35,857 bases of DNA from Cellvibrionaceae bacterium (GCA_030597965.1 JAUVQU010000002.1:1-35857); one strand, 5' to 3'; counted from the first letter of the stretch, positions 18,245-26,172 are shown. The notes: generated by a model from the letters alone, not told the origin. Program-made: numbers and translations.

Positions 18245-19345
18245 TTACAGGCGCATCGGCATAACAACATAAACAGAGTCGCCACCATCTGGCTCCTCTA
18301 ACAGGGCGCTGCTATTTGAATCAGAAAGCGTCATCTTGATGTTCTCCGAAGTTAATACTCCACATACATCCTGCAGATAGCTGACGTTAAAGCCTATTTC
18401 CAGTGTTTCGTCACTATAGTTGATCGAAACCTGTTCTTCTGCTTCTTCCTGTTCGGGGTTGTTCGCAACAATTGTCAACTGACCTTCTGCAAAGGTCAGG
18501 CGCACACCGCGATACTTTTCATTCGACAAGATCGCAGTTCGACTAAAGGCTTGGCGCAGCTCGTCGCGATCACCTATCACCTCTTTATTGCCACCACGCG
18601 GTAATACTCTGTCGTAATCTGGGAACTTTCCATCCACCAGCTTAGAGGTGAATGTATATTCGTCGGTAGAAACACGAATGTGGTTGCCGCTTAAATTCAC
18701 GTCTACAGCGCCAACACCGTCAAGCAAGCGCGCCAACTCAACAACACCTTTACGCGGCAAGATAGCCTGCACCGTTTCTGCACTCGACACAGAGATAGGA
18801 CGAGTACACATAGCCAGGCGATGTCCGTCGGTAGCCACAGAGCGCAACTGCCCTTCTGTCACTTCCCACAACATACCGTTCAAGTAGTAGCGAACATCCT
18901 GCTGGGCCATTGCAAAACTGGTGCGGTCAATTAAGCGCTTGATATCCTGTTGCTCACAACTAAAGCGCAAATCGCCTTGGGCAGATTCCACATTAGGAAA
19001 GTCCGTGGCAGGCAAGGTAGAAAGGGTAAAGCGGCTGCGCCCAGATTTAACAATGACACGCTGATCACTCTCGATAAAATCAATCACCGCATCGTCCGGT
19101 AAAGACCGACAAATATCGACAAGCTTTTTAGCGGGAACTGTCAGCTCACCACTCTCGCCAGCCTGCTCAAGATGAACTCGCGCAACAATTTCTACTTCTA
19201 AGTCGGTGCCGGTTAAAGACAATTGATCACCGTCCAGTACAATCAATACGTTGGCTAAAACGGGAAGCGTCTGACGGCGTTCAACCACACCACCCACCAA
19301 CTGCAAAGGCTTTAACAAAGATTCACGTGATACACTGAATTTCAT
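18245..19345 (-). CDS. dnaN: DNA polymerase III beta sliding clamp
   Basis: Ring-shaped processivity clamp of the replicase. The 366-residue product (E. coli 366) begins MKFSVSRESLLKPLQLVGGVVERRQTLP and ends in the conserved VYVVMPMRL. Three clamp domains of about 120 residues each are implied by length. Recognisable segments are FTLSTLPATDFPN, YYLNGMLWE, ATDGHRLAM and LVDGKFPDYDRVLPRGGNK. It lies 47 bases after dnaA and 30 before recF on the same strand. Confidence 0.99.
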   Translation of the reverse strand: MKFSVSRESLLKPLQLVGGVVERRQTLPVLANVLIVLDGDQLSLTGTDLEVEIVARVHLEQAGESGELTVPAKKLVDICRSLPDDAVIDFIESDQRVIVKSGRSRFTLSTLPATDFPNVESAQGDLRFSCEQQDIKRLIDRTSFAMAQQDVRYYLNGMLWEVTEGQLRSVATDGHRLAMCTRPISVSSAETVQAILPRKGVVELARLLDGVGAVDVNLSGNHIRVSTDEYTFTSKLVDGKFPDYDRVLPRGGNKEVIGDRDELRQAFSRTAILSNEKYRGVRLTFAEGQLTIVANNPEQEEAEEQVSINYSDETLEIGFNVSYLQDVCGVLTSENIKMTLSDSNSSALLEEPDGGDSVYVVMPMRL

Positions 19346-19392
19346 TTTATGGTCTCTTAGTCTTCTTAATTATTGTTGATATAAAATTATTT

Positions 19393-20979
19393 TTAACTGG
19401 TTAGAGAGCGCTTAAGATTTTTCCAGTCTTCTCTTAAATCCGAGTCTTCTTCCCGAAGAGACTTAATCTTGCGACACGCATGCAAAACCGTTGTGTGATC
19501 TCGTCCACCAAACGCTTCACCAATCTCTGGCAAACTGCGGGTGGTTAACTCTTTTGCCAGTGCCATCGCCATTTGTCGTGGTCGTGCGACTGAGCGACTA
19601 CGGCGCTTAGAGAGTAATTCACTGAGTTTTATTTTAAAGTATTCAGCAACCACCCGCTGAATATTATCTATGCTCACCTGCTTATCTTGCAGCGCCAACA
19701 AATCTTTTAAGGCTTCGCGTACCAACTGTACATCAATGTCACGAACAGTAAATTTCGCATAGGCAATAACACGCTTTAGCGCCCCTTCCAGCTCTCGCAC
19801 ATTCGATCGTATACGCTGAGCAATAAAGAAAGCTGCATCATGGGACAGGTCGATACGCGCCTGCTCCGCTTTTTTCATTAAGATGGCTACACGGGTTTCT
19901 AATTCCGGCGGCTCTACCGCTACCGTCAAACCCCAGCCAAAACGACTCTTTAGGCGCTCTTCTAAGCCATTAATTTCCTTCGGGTAACGATCACAAGTCA
20001 AAATGATCTGCTGTCCACCTTCCAGCAACGCATTAAAGGTGTGGAAAAACTCTTCCTGGGAGCGTTCTTTGCCCGCAAAAAATTGAATATCATCAATCAA
20101 CAAAGCATCCACTGAACGGTAATAACGCTTAAAATCGTTAATGGCGTTGAGCTGTAACGCTTTTACCATATCAGCAACAAAGCGCTCAGAATGTAGATAC
20201 ACCACCTTAGCGTTCGGGTTTTTCTTAACCAGAGCATTACCCACAGCGTGCATCAAATGGGTCTTACCCAAGCCAACGCCACCATATATAAAGAGTGGGT
20301 TATATGAACCGCCAGGGTTTTCGGCAACCTGCTGCGCCGCAGCCAAACCTAACTGATTAGATTTACCGCCTACAAAACTATTAAAATCAAAACTCTCATT
20401 AAGGTAGTTGCGGTGCTTAAGCCCACCTCGAACCTCAACGGTAGATGCACGCTCTTTCTTAGCACCCATCACAGAGGCTGGTACATGCAGCGCCTTACCG
20501 GCAGCAATAGTCTGCTGCTCATCGGGTGTCGCGGTAACAATTCTTGATGTTGTTGCACTGGTTATAGCCGATGTGGCACTAGCGCCATCCATAACCAACG
20601 CACCAGCCTCATCTAAAACAGGGCCATTACTATTCTGTTTTGTATGGCTGTTTTGAGCGGGTATTGCAGCTTGCAATTCAGAGTATTCAACTACAGGTGG
20701 CTGCTGCACAGTTCGACGCTGATAGCGTACAGGCTGTTGGGAGGTCACCTTCACTTCTACAGAAAGGCTGGTATCGGCGTTTTGCAACACCAATTCAGAG
20801 ATACGATCAAAAAATTTATCGTTGACCCAATCCATTACAAAGCGATTAGGCGCCTGCAGGGATAAGACTGACGTTACCGAATCATCGACCTTGAGGGGAC
20901 GAATCCAAGTATTAAATTGTTGGGCTGGTAGCTCATCACGCAAACTATCGACACACTTTTTCCAAACGGACGCTGGCAA
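19393..20979 (-). CDS. dnaA: Chromosomal replication initiator DnaA
   Basis: Binds DnaA boxes and melts the origin. The 528-residue protein has domain I (about 1-85, WKKCVDSLRDELPAQQFNTWIRPL), a long Ala/Ser/Thr-rich linker domain II (about 90-190), and an AAA+ domain. In the AAA+ domain, Walker A is GGVGLGKT (233-240) and Walker B is LLIDDIQF (293-300). Domain IV ends in the DnaA-box signature DHTTVLHACRKI (494-505). The start codon is TTG at 20979, supported by GAGGG six bases upstream and by alignment of MPASVWKKC with other DnaA N-termini. An unusual start codon may keep expression low. It heads the dnaA-dnaN-recF-gyrB group. Confidence 0.98.
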   Translation of the reverse strand: MPASVWKKCVDSLRDELPAQQFNTWIRPLKVDDSVTSVLSLQAPNRFVMDWVNDKFFDRISELVLQNADTSLSVEVKVTSQQPVRYQRRTVQQPPVVEYSELQAAIPAQNSHTKQNSNGPVLDEAGALVMDGASATSAITSATTSRIVTATPDEQQTIAAGKALHVPASVMGAKKERASTVEVRGGLKHRNYLNESFDFNSFVGGKSNQLGLAAAQQVAENPGGSYNPLFIYGGVGLGKTHLMHAVGNALVKKNPNAKVVYLHSERFVADMVKALQLNAINDFKRYYRSVDALLIDDIQFFAGKERSQEEFFHTFNALLEGGQQIILTCDRYPKEINGLEERLKSRFGWGLTVAVEPPELETRVAILMKKAEQARIDLSHDAAFFIAQRIRSNVRELEGALKRVIAYAKFTVRDIDVQLVREALKDLLALQDKQVSIDNIQRVVAEYFKIKLSELLSKRRSRSVARPRQMAMALAKELTTRSLPEIGEAFGGRDHTTVLHACRKIKSLREEDSDLREDWKNLKRSLTS

Positions 20980-21246
20980 TGTTTTCCCTCACAAGGAGCT
21001 GATATCTTTAAAAGTAAAAATTATTTTTATTGAAACGATTATGCAAGCAGACCTGCCTGTAAGCCGCGTAATTTTATTATGTGAAGCCACAACAAATGTG
21101 TGAACAACTTCCGCTTAAAGATTATTTAATAAGTCGTCAAAAACAGGCTGTGTAAAACTTACTGCTTATTGTAATATCAGTGGATTAAGTTATCCACAAA
21201 AAACTTAATTGCATCGCACATTTTTATAAAAAACTAATAAAATCAA

Positions 21247-21280
21247 CAAGTTAAAATAAATCGCTGCTTATTTTAACTTG
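21247..21280. repeat. 13-bp perfect inverted repeat in the dnaA-rpmH gap
   Basis: Arms CAAGTTAAAATAA (21247-21259) and its exact complement (21268-21280) flank an 8-base loop. It is AT-rich and neither side has the GC core of a terminator. It lies midway between a perfect DnaA box and the rpmH promoter. Confidence 0.8.
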
Positions 21281-21370
21281 CATGAAAAGAAAAGAAAAAC
21301 TCCACTTTCTGCAGGCGTCTGTTGATAAGTCTGTGATTAAGTTGGATATAAGATGTGGATTTAACGTGGT

Positions 21371-21446
21371 TATAATTAATTTACATATAAAGAGGCAAAA
21401 GGATTGCACTAATCCCTTAAAATCTATAAAATTCGGCCTCTTTTTT
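21371..21446 (+). promoter_or_regulatory. rpmH promoter -10 and terminator-like leader structure
   Basis: TATAAT at 21371-21376 is a -10 candidate without a clear -35. Downstream, AAAGAGGC (21389-21396) pairs with GCCTCTTT (21436-21443), enclosing a smaller GGATT/AATCC hairpin (21401-21415), and is followed by TTTTTT (21441-21446). A transcript starting near 21383 would carry a terminator-like fold ahead of rpmH. TATAAA at 21425-21430 with TTGCAC (21404-21409, 15-base spacer) is an alternative promoter inside the loop. Confidence 0.45.
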
Positions 21447-21505
21447 GCGCACCCTCATTATTGTGAATGGTGCAAATATATATTTTAATTCGGCAGGTTA
21501 GTCCA

Positions 21506-21640
21506 ATGAAAAGAACATTTCAGCCAAGTACTCTAAAACGTGCTCGTACCCACGGCTTCCGTGCCCGTATGGCAACCAAAGGCGGCCGTAGGATCCTAGC
21601 TCGTCGTCGCACTAAAGGTCGTAAAGAGCTATCAGCATAA
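21506..21640 (+). CDS. rpmH: 50S ribosomal protein L34
   Basis: Small basic protein of the large ribosomal subunit. The 44-residue product begins MKRTFQPSTLKRARTHGFRA, continues with RMATKGGRRILARRRTKGRK and ends ELSA, the standard L34 sequence of gammaproteobacteria. It is the expected neighbour of rnpA and lies divergent from dnaA. Its last codons and stop lie within a strong hairpin. Confidence 0.99.
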   Translation: MKRTFQPSTLKRARTHGFRARMATKGGRRILARRRTKGRKELSA

Positions 21641-21674
21641 GCTGATAGTTATTGGCTTACTATTAAAGTAAGCC
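21629..21674 (+). other. Tandem hairpins between rpmH and rnpA
   Basis: The first hairpin has 8-bp arms CTATCAGC (21629-21636) and GCTGATAG (21641-21648) with the rpmH stop in its loop. The second has 7-bp arms GGCTTAC (21654-21660) and GTAAGCC (21668-21674). Neither has a good U-tract. They may stabilise or process the abundant rpmH message, or reduce readthrough into rnpA. Confidence 0.6.
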
Positions 21675-21726
21675 GTTACGTATTTAAACTTGTGCTTTTA
21701 ACTACGTATAAAAAGGTTGTGGCGTT

Positions 21727-22134
21727 TTGAGTGAGTCATTTGGGAAAGATCTCCGCTTACTCAACGCCAACGACTTCAAAGCCGTCTTTGATGACGCGCC
21801 CTTTCGAGCTTCACATCAGCATTTACTCATTCTTGCTAGAACTAACCCTGCTTTAAATGCCCCTGTTTTAAGTGATGACGCAATGTGCCCGCGTATCGGT
21901 CTCGTTATAGCCAAGAAAAACATCCCCCTTGCTGTTCAGCGTAATCGTATTAAACGTATCGCCCGCGAAACCTTTCGTCAGCAGCAAGATAAGCTGTCTG
22001 GGATTGATGCTGTGGTTTTAGCTCGACGCAACCTAGACTCTCTGGATAATGCAGAGCTACACTCATTGTTTAATAAGCAGTGGCAACGCGTGATTAAGAA
22101 AGCCAAGAAAGCACAAGAAATGGCAGCAACATGA
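21727..22134 (+). CDS. rnpA: Ribonuclease P protein component
   Basis: Protein cofactor of RNase P, which matures tRNA 5' ends. The 135-residue product has the family pattern: KDLRLLNANDFKAVFDD near the start, RIGLVIAKKN (about 57-66), and the signature RNR motif in VQRNRIKRIARETFRQ. The start is TTG at 21727, because MSESFGKDLRLL aligns with other RnpA N-termini and no ATG is available before it. AAGG lies about 10 bases upstream. The stop overlaps the yidD start (ATGA). Confidence 0.97.
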   Translation: MSESFGKDLRLLNANDFKAVFDDAPFRASHQHLLILARTNPALNAPVLSDDAMCPRIGLVIAKKNIPLAVQRNRIKRIARETFRQQQDKLSGIDAVVLARRNLDSLDNAELHSLFNKQWQRVIKKAKKAQEMAAT

Positions 22135-22523
22135 AGCAGGAATCCCAACCAAGGTTTTCAGGCAGGCGCATTGCGATCAAGTTGATCCATATCTACCGCT
22201 ACCTGTTAAGTCCATGGATTGGTAATCAGTGCCGATTTTACCCTACCTGCTCGCACTACACAGAAGAAGCCATAGAAACGCATGGGTTTTTAAAGGGGTG
22301 TTATCTCGGCCTACGTCGACTATTAAAATGTCACCCTTGGCACTCAGGTGGGGTAGACTTAGTCCCCGAAAAGTTAGGCTCCAAAAACAGAGCCAAAGAA
22401 AACATAAACCCTGAAAACAGAGCCCCTCAAAATAGCACCACTATTTCAAAAGAACACTCTGAGAAAGAATGTTCTGAAAAAGCGACACACAATTCACAAT
22501 CACAACACGGCAGTAATTATTAA
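22131..22523 (+). CDS. yidD: Membrane protein insertion efficiency factor YidD
   Basis: Small membrane-associated protein thought to assist YidC. Residues 15-85 carry the conserved core: LIHIYRYLLSPWIG, NQCRFYPTCSHYTEEAI with its two cysteines, and CHPWHSGGVDLVP. The remaining ~48 residues are a polar, Asn/Ser/Glu/Lys-rich low-complexity tail (ENINPENRAPQNSTT...), longer than in E. coli (85 residues in total). It overlaps rnpA by 4 bases and yidC by 1 base, so the rnpA-yidD-yidC trio is translationally coupled. Confidence 0.96.
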   Translation: MKQESQPRFSGRRIAIKLIHIYRYLLSPWIGNQCRFYPTCSHYTEEAIETHGFLKGCYLGLRRLLKCHPWHSGGVDLVPEKLGSKNRAKENINPENRAPQNSTTISKEHSEKECSEKATHNSQSQHGSNY

Positions 22524-24226
22524 TGGACTGGCAACGCATACTTCTAATTGGCTCTATTGTTATAGTCTCTATTCTACTAATTGATGAATGGGGTAACTTC
22601 CAGGAAGCAAACCAGCCAGTAGCAACAACTCAACAAACGGCTACATTGGCAACGACAAAGACTGTAGCTAATTCAGTGATCCCTTCTGCTGTAGAGCAAA
22701 TATCTGCTGATAGCGATCTTCCTCCAGTACACAATGACGCTGAAGAAGAAGAGACAACCAATGACTTTGTTACTTCATCTACCAGTCAATTGGTCAGTAT
22801 CACCAGCGACAAGCTAACCCTGCTGATCGATACCTACGGTGGTGATATTGTTAAGGTTTCTCTTAACGACCATTTAGACGAAATCGATAACCCCGATGAG
22901 CCATTTGTATTACTTAACCGCACAGAGCAAACCACCTACATTGCACAGAGTGGTTTAGTCGGCGCAAACGGAACTGACACTGCAGCCGGGCGCCCTATTT
23001 TCTCCAGCGTACAAAACACCTATGAATTATCAGACGGCCAAGACACAGTCAGCGCCGATCTGCAGTTCAAGCAGGGTGACGTGTTAATCACCAAACGCTT
23101 CACACTTACCCGTGGCGACAACCTGGTGAGTATTGAATACATCATCAACAATCGCAGTCAGGACAACTGGCAGGCAAAACTCTACGGCCAAATTAAGCGC
23201 GACAGCCACAACCCAATTGAAACCTCTGGTATGGGTATGAAGCCTTTCTTAGGCGCTGCCATCACCACCGACGATGTAAACTACGAAAAATTTACCTTTG
23301 ATGATTTAGCCGACGATGACCTGACAACCATAGGTGGTTTTAAAACATCTAAAGACGGTGGCTGGGTTGCCATGGTTCAGCACTACTTCTTAAGTGCCTG
23401 GGTACCAAACGCAGAAGACACCAACAACTACAGCCTGCGTAAAGGTAAAGGTGATATCTACCTATTAAGCTTTACCGGCCCGGCGACCAATGTTGCTGCC
23501 AACACCCAAACTACATTAAGTTCTAGTTTTTACGCCGGCCCTAAAGACATTGATCGTCTGGAAGAGATTTCTCAGTACCTTGATCTCACCGTGGATTACG
23601 GTTGGTTGTGGTGGATTGCAAAACCACTGTTCCACTTTATGCAATTTATCTACAGTGTTCTTGGCAGCTGGGGTTGGTCAATTATCGTACTGACTATCTG
23701 TATTAAAGCGGCCTTCTTTAAGCTATCTGCTACCAGTTATCGCTCAATGGCAAACATGCGCAAAGTACAGCCTAAAATGCAGGCTATGAAAGAGCGCTAT
23801 GGTGACAACAAGCAGAAGATGTCTGAAGAGACCATGAAGCTCTACAAGACAGAAAAGATTAATCCGCTCGGCGGCTGTCTGCCAATGCTTGTGCAGATGC
23901 CGGTGTTCATTTCGTTGTACTGGGTATTAATGGAAAGTGTTCAGCTGCGTCACACACCATTTATGGGTTGGATTCACGATTTGTCTGTAATGGATCCGTA
24001 CTATATTTTACCGGTCATTATGGGCATCACCATGTGGGTACAGCAGAAGCTTAACCCAACCCCTCCAGACCCAACACAGGCGAAAGTAATGCAGATGATG
24101 CCTTACTTCTTCACCTTTATGTTTATGTGGTTCCCGGCGGGTCTGGTTTTGTACTGGGTCGTGAACAACATGCTCTCTATTCTTCAGCAATACATTATTA
24201 CCAAGCAGATTGAAGCCGAAGGCTGA
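22523..24226 (+). CDS. yidC: Membrane protein insertase YidC
   Basis: Inner-membrane insertase working alone or with SecYEG. The 567-residue protein has an N-terminal membrane segment (about 5-22), a Ser/Thr/Glu-rich linker and a large periplasmic beta domain (about 85-340). The conserved C-terminal five-helix core shows SATSYRSMANMRKVQPKMQA, EKINPLGGCLPMLVQMPVFISLYW and FMWFPAGLVLYWVVNN. The position of the E. coli groove arginine appears to be Lys here (TICIKAAFF), as in Pseudomonas. It ends with a strong terminator. Confidence 0.98.
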   Translation: MDWQRILLIGSIVIVSILLIDEWGNFQEANQPVATTQQTATLATTKTVANSVIPSAVEQISADSDLPPVHNDAEEEETTNDFVTSSTSQLVSITSDKLTLLIDTYGGDIVKVSLNDHLDEIDNPDEPFVLLNRTEQTTYIAQSGLVGANGTDTAAGRPIFSSVQNTYELSDGQDTVSADLQFKQGDVLITKRFTLTRGDNLVSIEYIINNRSQDNWQAKLYGQIKRDSHNPIETSGMGMKPFLGAAITTDDVNYEKFTFDDLADDDLTTIGGFKTSKDGGWVAMVQHYFLSAWVPNAEDTNNYSLRKGKGDIYLLSFTGPATNVAANTQTTLSSSFYAGPKDIDRLEEISQYLDLTVDYGWLWWIAKPLFHFMQFIYSVLGSWGWSIIVLTICIKAAFFKLSATSYRSMANMRKVQPKMQAMKERYGDNKQKMSEETMKLYKTEKINPLGGCLPMLVQMPVFISLYWVLMESVQLRHTPFMGWIHDLSVMDPYYILPVIMGITMWVQQKLNPTPPDPTQAKVMQMMPYFFTFMFMWFPAGLVLYWVVNNMLSILQQYIITKQIEAEG

Positions 24227-24245
24227 TCTGTTAAGTAACAATATT

Positions 24246-24269
24246 AAGGGAGCTTCGGCTCCCTTTTTT
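24246..24269 (+). terminator. Intrinsic terminator after yidC
   Basis: GGGAGC and GCTCCC (24248-24253, 24258-24263) close a stable TTCG tetraloop and are followed by six T bases (24264-24269). The stem can extend by two A-T pairs. It ends the rpmH/rnpA-yidD-yidC transcript 20 bases after the yidC stop. Confidence 0.95.
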
Positions 24270-24293
24270 ATAATTAGAATTTTAAATATAACT

Positions 24294-24378
24294 TTCGCTT
24301 GCAGGGCAAGCTCCTACACTTAAATACACCCCATCGGAGCTCCCTTAAAAGGGCCTACTTTTGGTGCCTGCAAGCGAA
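24294..24378. repeat. REP-like palindromic element between yidC and mnmE
   Basis: On the minus strand TGTAGGAGCTTGCCCTGCAA (24318-24299) followed by GCGAA (24298-24294) has the layout of Pseudomonas REP sequences. A GTAG head precedes a palindrome, GCTTGC/GCAAGC (arms 24297-24302 and 24306-24311). A partial inverted copy, CCTGCAAGCGAA (24367-24378), exactly mirrors TTCGCTTGCAGG (24294-24305), forming a BIME-like pair. Between them lies CCCTTAAAAGGG (24342-24353). Confidence 0.6.
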
Positions 24379-24424
24379 CAATGTTAAATTAGAGCTACAT
24401 TATTTAAAAATAGACAATTTAATT

Positions 24425-25831
24425 ATGGTTTTAAACACCGACACAATTGCAGCTATCGCAACCCCACCCGGCAAAGGCGGTGTTGGAATTATTCGTGTGT
24501 CCGGTCCAAAAGTTCGCGAGTTATCAGAAAAAATAATTCAAAAAGAATTAAAACCAAGACAAGCGTTCTACGGTGCATTTCACGAGCTGGATGAACAAGA
24601 AAATTTTCAAGTTATCGATCAAGGCATCGCGTTATTTTTTCCTAGCCCAAATTCTTTTACCGGTGAAGACGTACTGGAATTACAAGGCCACGGCGGGCCT
24701 GTAATTCTCGACTGTTTATTACGAACATTAACAAAACTCGGCGTAAGAATTGCACGCCCGGGTGAATTTTCTGAGCGTGCTTTTTTAAATGACAAAATGG
24801 ATTTGGCACAAGCCGAAGCCATTGCTGATCTAATTGAAGCTTCATCGGAACAAGCCGCACGAAACGCGCTGCACTCTTTACAGGGAGTATTTTCCGATCA
24901 AGTACATAGCCTTGTTGAGAAGCTAACCCTCTTAAGAATTTACGTAGAAGCGGCGATAGATTTTCCAGAAGAAGAAATAGATTTTCTCGCCGACGGAAAA
25001 GTTTCTGGCGATTTAGAAAAAATTATCTCGCAATTAAAAACCGTAAAAGGTGAAGCCAAACAAGGCGCCATTATTCGTGAAGGCATGCGTGTAGTCATTG
25101 CCGGAAAACCCAACGCCGGTAAATCAAGTTTACTTAACGCACTCTCCGGAAGAGACAGCGCCATCGTTACCAGCATCGAGGGAACAACCCGCGATGTACT
25201 GCGTGAACATATTCATATCGATGGAATGCCACTGCATATTATCGATACCGCAGGCCTTCGTGAAAGCCCGGACGAAGTAGAGAAAATTGGTATAGAACGC
25301 GCCTGGCAAGAAATACATCAAGCCGATCAAATTCTATTAGTAGTCGACTCCAGCACTACCAACGAAACAGACCCACATAAAATCTGGCCGGAGTTTGTCG
25401 ATAAATTAAATACCGACGATCACCTCACTATTGTTTGGAACAAATGTGATTTATCCAATCACCAAATCGATTCAAACCAAAATAGCAGGCTCTCTCAAAA
25501 CGAACTCTCTAAAAAAGAGTATCCACAAATTGCCCTCTCGGCAAAAGCAGGTACAGGTATCGATGACCTGCGTAACCACTTAAAAACCTGCATGGGTTAC
25601 ACGGGTAATACCGAGGGTGGCTTCACCGCTCGCAGGCGCCACCTGGACGCGATAGACCGAGCAGAACAACTATTACTAACTGGTCAGGCTCAGCTTCTTT
25701 CTATGGGCGCAGGGGAGTTACTGGCAGAAGATTTACGACAAGCTCAAAACACTTTGAGTGAAATCACCGGTGAGTTCACACCAGATGATTTATTAGGAAG
25801 GATTTTTTCTAGTTTTTGTATTGGGAAGTAA
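24425..25831 (+). CDS. mnmE: tRNA uridine-5-carboxymethylaminomethyl(34) synthesis GTPase MnmE
   Basis: GTPase that, with MnmG, modifies U34 in several tRNAs. From the ATG at 24425 the protein has 468 residues. It has an N-terminal folate-binding domain (TDTIAAIATPPGKGGVGIIRVSG), a helical domain and an inserted G domain. G-domain motifs are G1 GKPNAGKSS (227-235), GTTRD (253-257), DTAG (274-277) and NKCDL (339-343). The C-terminal FCIGK has the essential cysteine. The frame extends upstream to 24299, but that part overlaps the REP-like element and has no homologous N-terminus. A ribosome binding site is not evident. Its last 18 bases differ by one base from the attB of Salmonella genomic island 1. 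Confidence 0.98.
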   Translation: MVLNTDTIAAIATPPGKGGVGIIRVSGPKVRELSEKIIQKELKPRQAFYGAFHELDEQENFQVIDQGIALFFPSPNSFTGEDVLELQGHGGPVILDCLLRTLTKLGVRIARPGEFSERAFLNDKMDLAQAEAIADLIEASSEQAARNALHSLQGVFSDQVHSLVEKLTLLRIYVEAAIDFPEEEIDFLADGKVSGDLEKIISQLKTVKGEAKQGAIIREGMRVVIAGKPNAGKSSLLNALSGRDSAIVTSIEGTTRDVLREHIHIDGMPLHIIDTAGLRESPDEVEKIGIERAWQEIHQADQILLVVDSSTTNETDPHKIWPEFVDKLNTDDHLTIVWNKCDLSNHQIDSNQNSRLSQNELSKKEYPQIALSAKAGTGIDDLRNHLKTCMGYTGNTEGGFTARRRHLDAIDRAEQLLLTGQAQLLSMGAGELLAEDLRQAQNTLSEITGEFTPDDLLGRIFSSFCIGK

Positions 25832-25843
25832 CACCATAAACAG
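25829..25843. repeat. Flanking direct repeat, left copy
   Basis: TAACACCATAAACAG, beginning with the mnmE stop codon, recurs with one difference at 26479-26493. The two copies bracket the toxin-antitoxin module. Confidence 0.6.
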
Positions 25844-25905
25844 CCGTAATTGAAGCGAGCCTGACGGGTATCTCAGCCACGAACTAATTTGCCTTGTTAT
25901 AGTCT

Positions 25906-26172
25906 TTACTCATAGTGAGCCCAAAGCCGCAGAATTTTGATTGCTTTTTCTTCTTCTAGTACTTGATATACCAAACGATGCTGGATATTGATTCTGCGAG
26001 AATATGCTCCCGCTAAATCCCCAACTAATTTCTCGTATGGTGGAGGGTTTTGAAAAGGATTACTCTCAATAGTGCGTAACAATTTCTGGGCTTTATCCTT
26101 TAGTCCAGACGACGCCAATTTACGGGCGTCTTTTTGGGCTTGCTTAGTGTAATAGACTTTCCAAGTCACCAA
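25906..26172 (-). CDS. yoeB: Txe/YoeB family mRNA interferase toxin
   Basis: RelE-superfamily toxin that cleaves mRNA on the ribosome when free of its antitoxin. The 88-residue protein matches the YoeB pattern: YEKLVGDLAGAYSRRINIQHRLVYQV and the C-terminal AHYE. By alignment with E. coli YoeB the catalytic set Glu46, Arg65, His83 and Tyr84 corresponds to Glu47, Arg66, His86 and Tyr87, all present, so the toxin appears intact. It overlaps the antitoxin by 7 bases in the normal antitoxin-first order. It is convergent with mnmE. Confidence 0.92.
   Translation of the reverse strand: MVTWKVYYTKQAQKDARKLASSGLKDKAQKLLRTIESNPFQNPPPYEKLVGDLAGAYSRRINIQHRLVYQVLEEEKAIKILRLWAHYE

Larger units (their letters stand above)
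20980..21505. other. dnaA-rpmH intergenic region with DnaA boxes (second origin candidate or dnaA control region)
   Basis: This AT-rich 526-base divergent region has one perfect DnaA box TTATCCACA (21190-21198, plus). Close variants are TTATCAACA (21320-21328, minus strand), TTGTTCACA (21099-21107, minus) and AAATCCACA (21354-21362, minus). A 13-bp inverted repeat is listed separately. In Pseudomonas the dnaA-rpmH gap acts as a replication origin in plasmid tests. Here the box density is lower than in the region before mnmG, so a role in dnaA autoregulation is equally plausible. Confidence 0.65.

Noticed and set aside
19319..19334. AGATTCACGTGATACA at the start of dnaN as a third parS site
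   Set aside because: It matches the 16-mer at only 13 positions, including changes in bases normally required for ParB contact, and encodes conserved DnaN residues.
24299..24424. Upstream extension of mnmE from a TTG
   Set aside because: The extra 42 residues overlap the REP-like element and have no counterpart in MnmE, which starts at MVLNTDTIAA.
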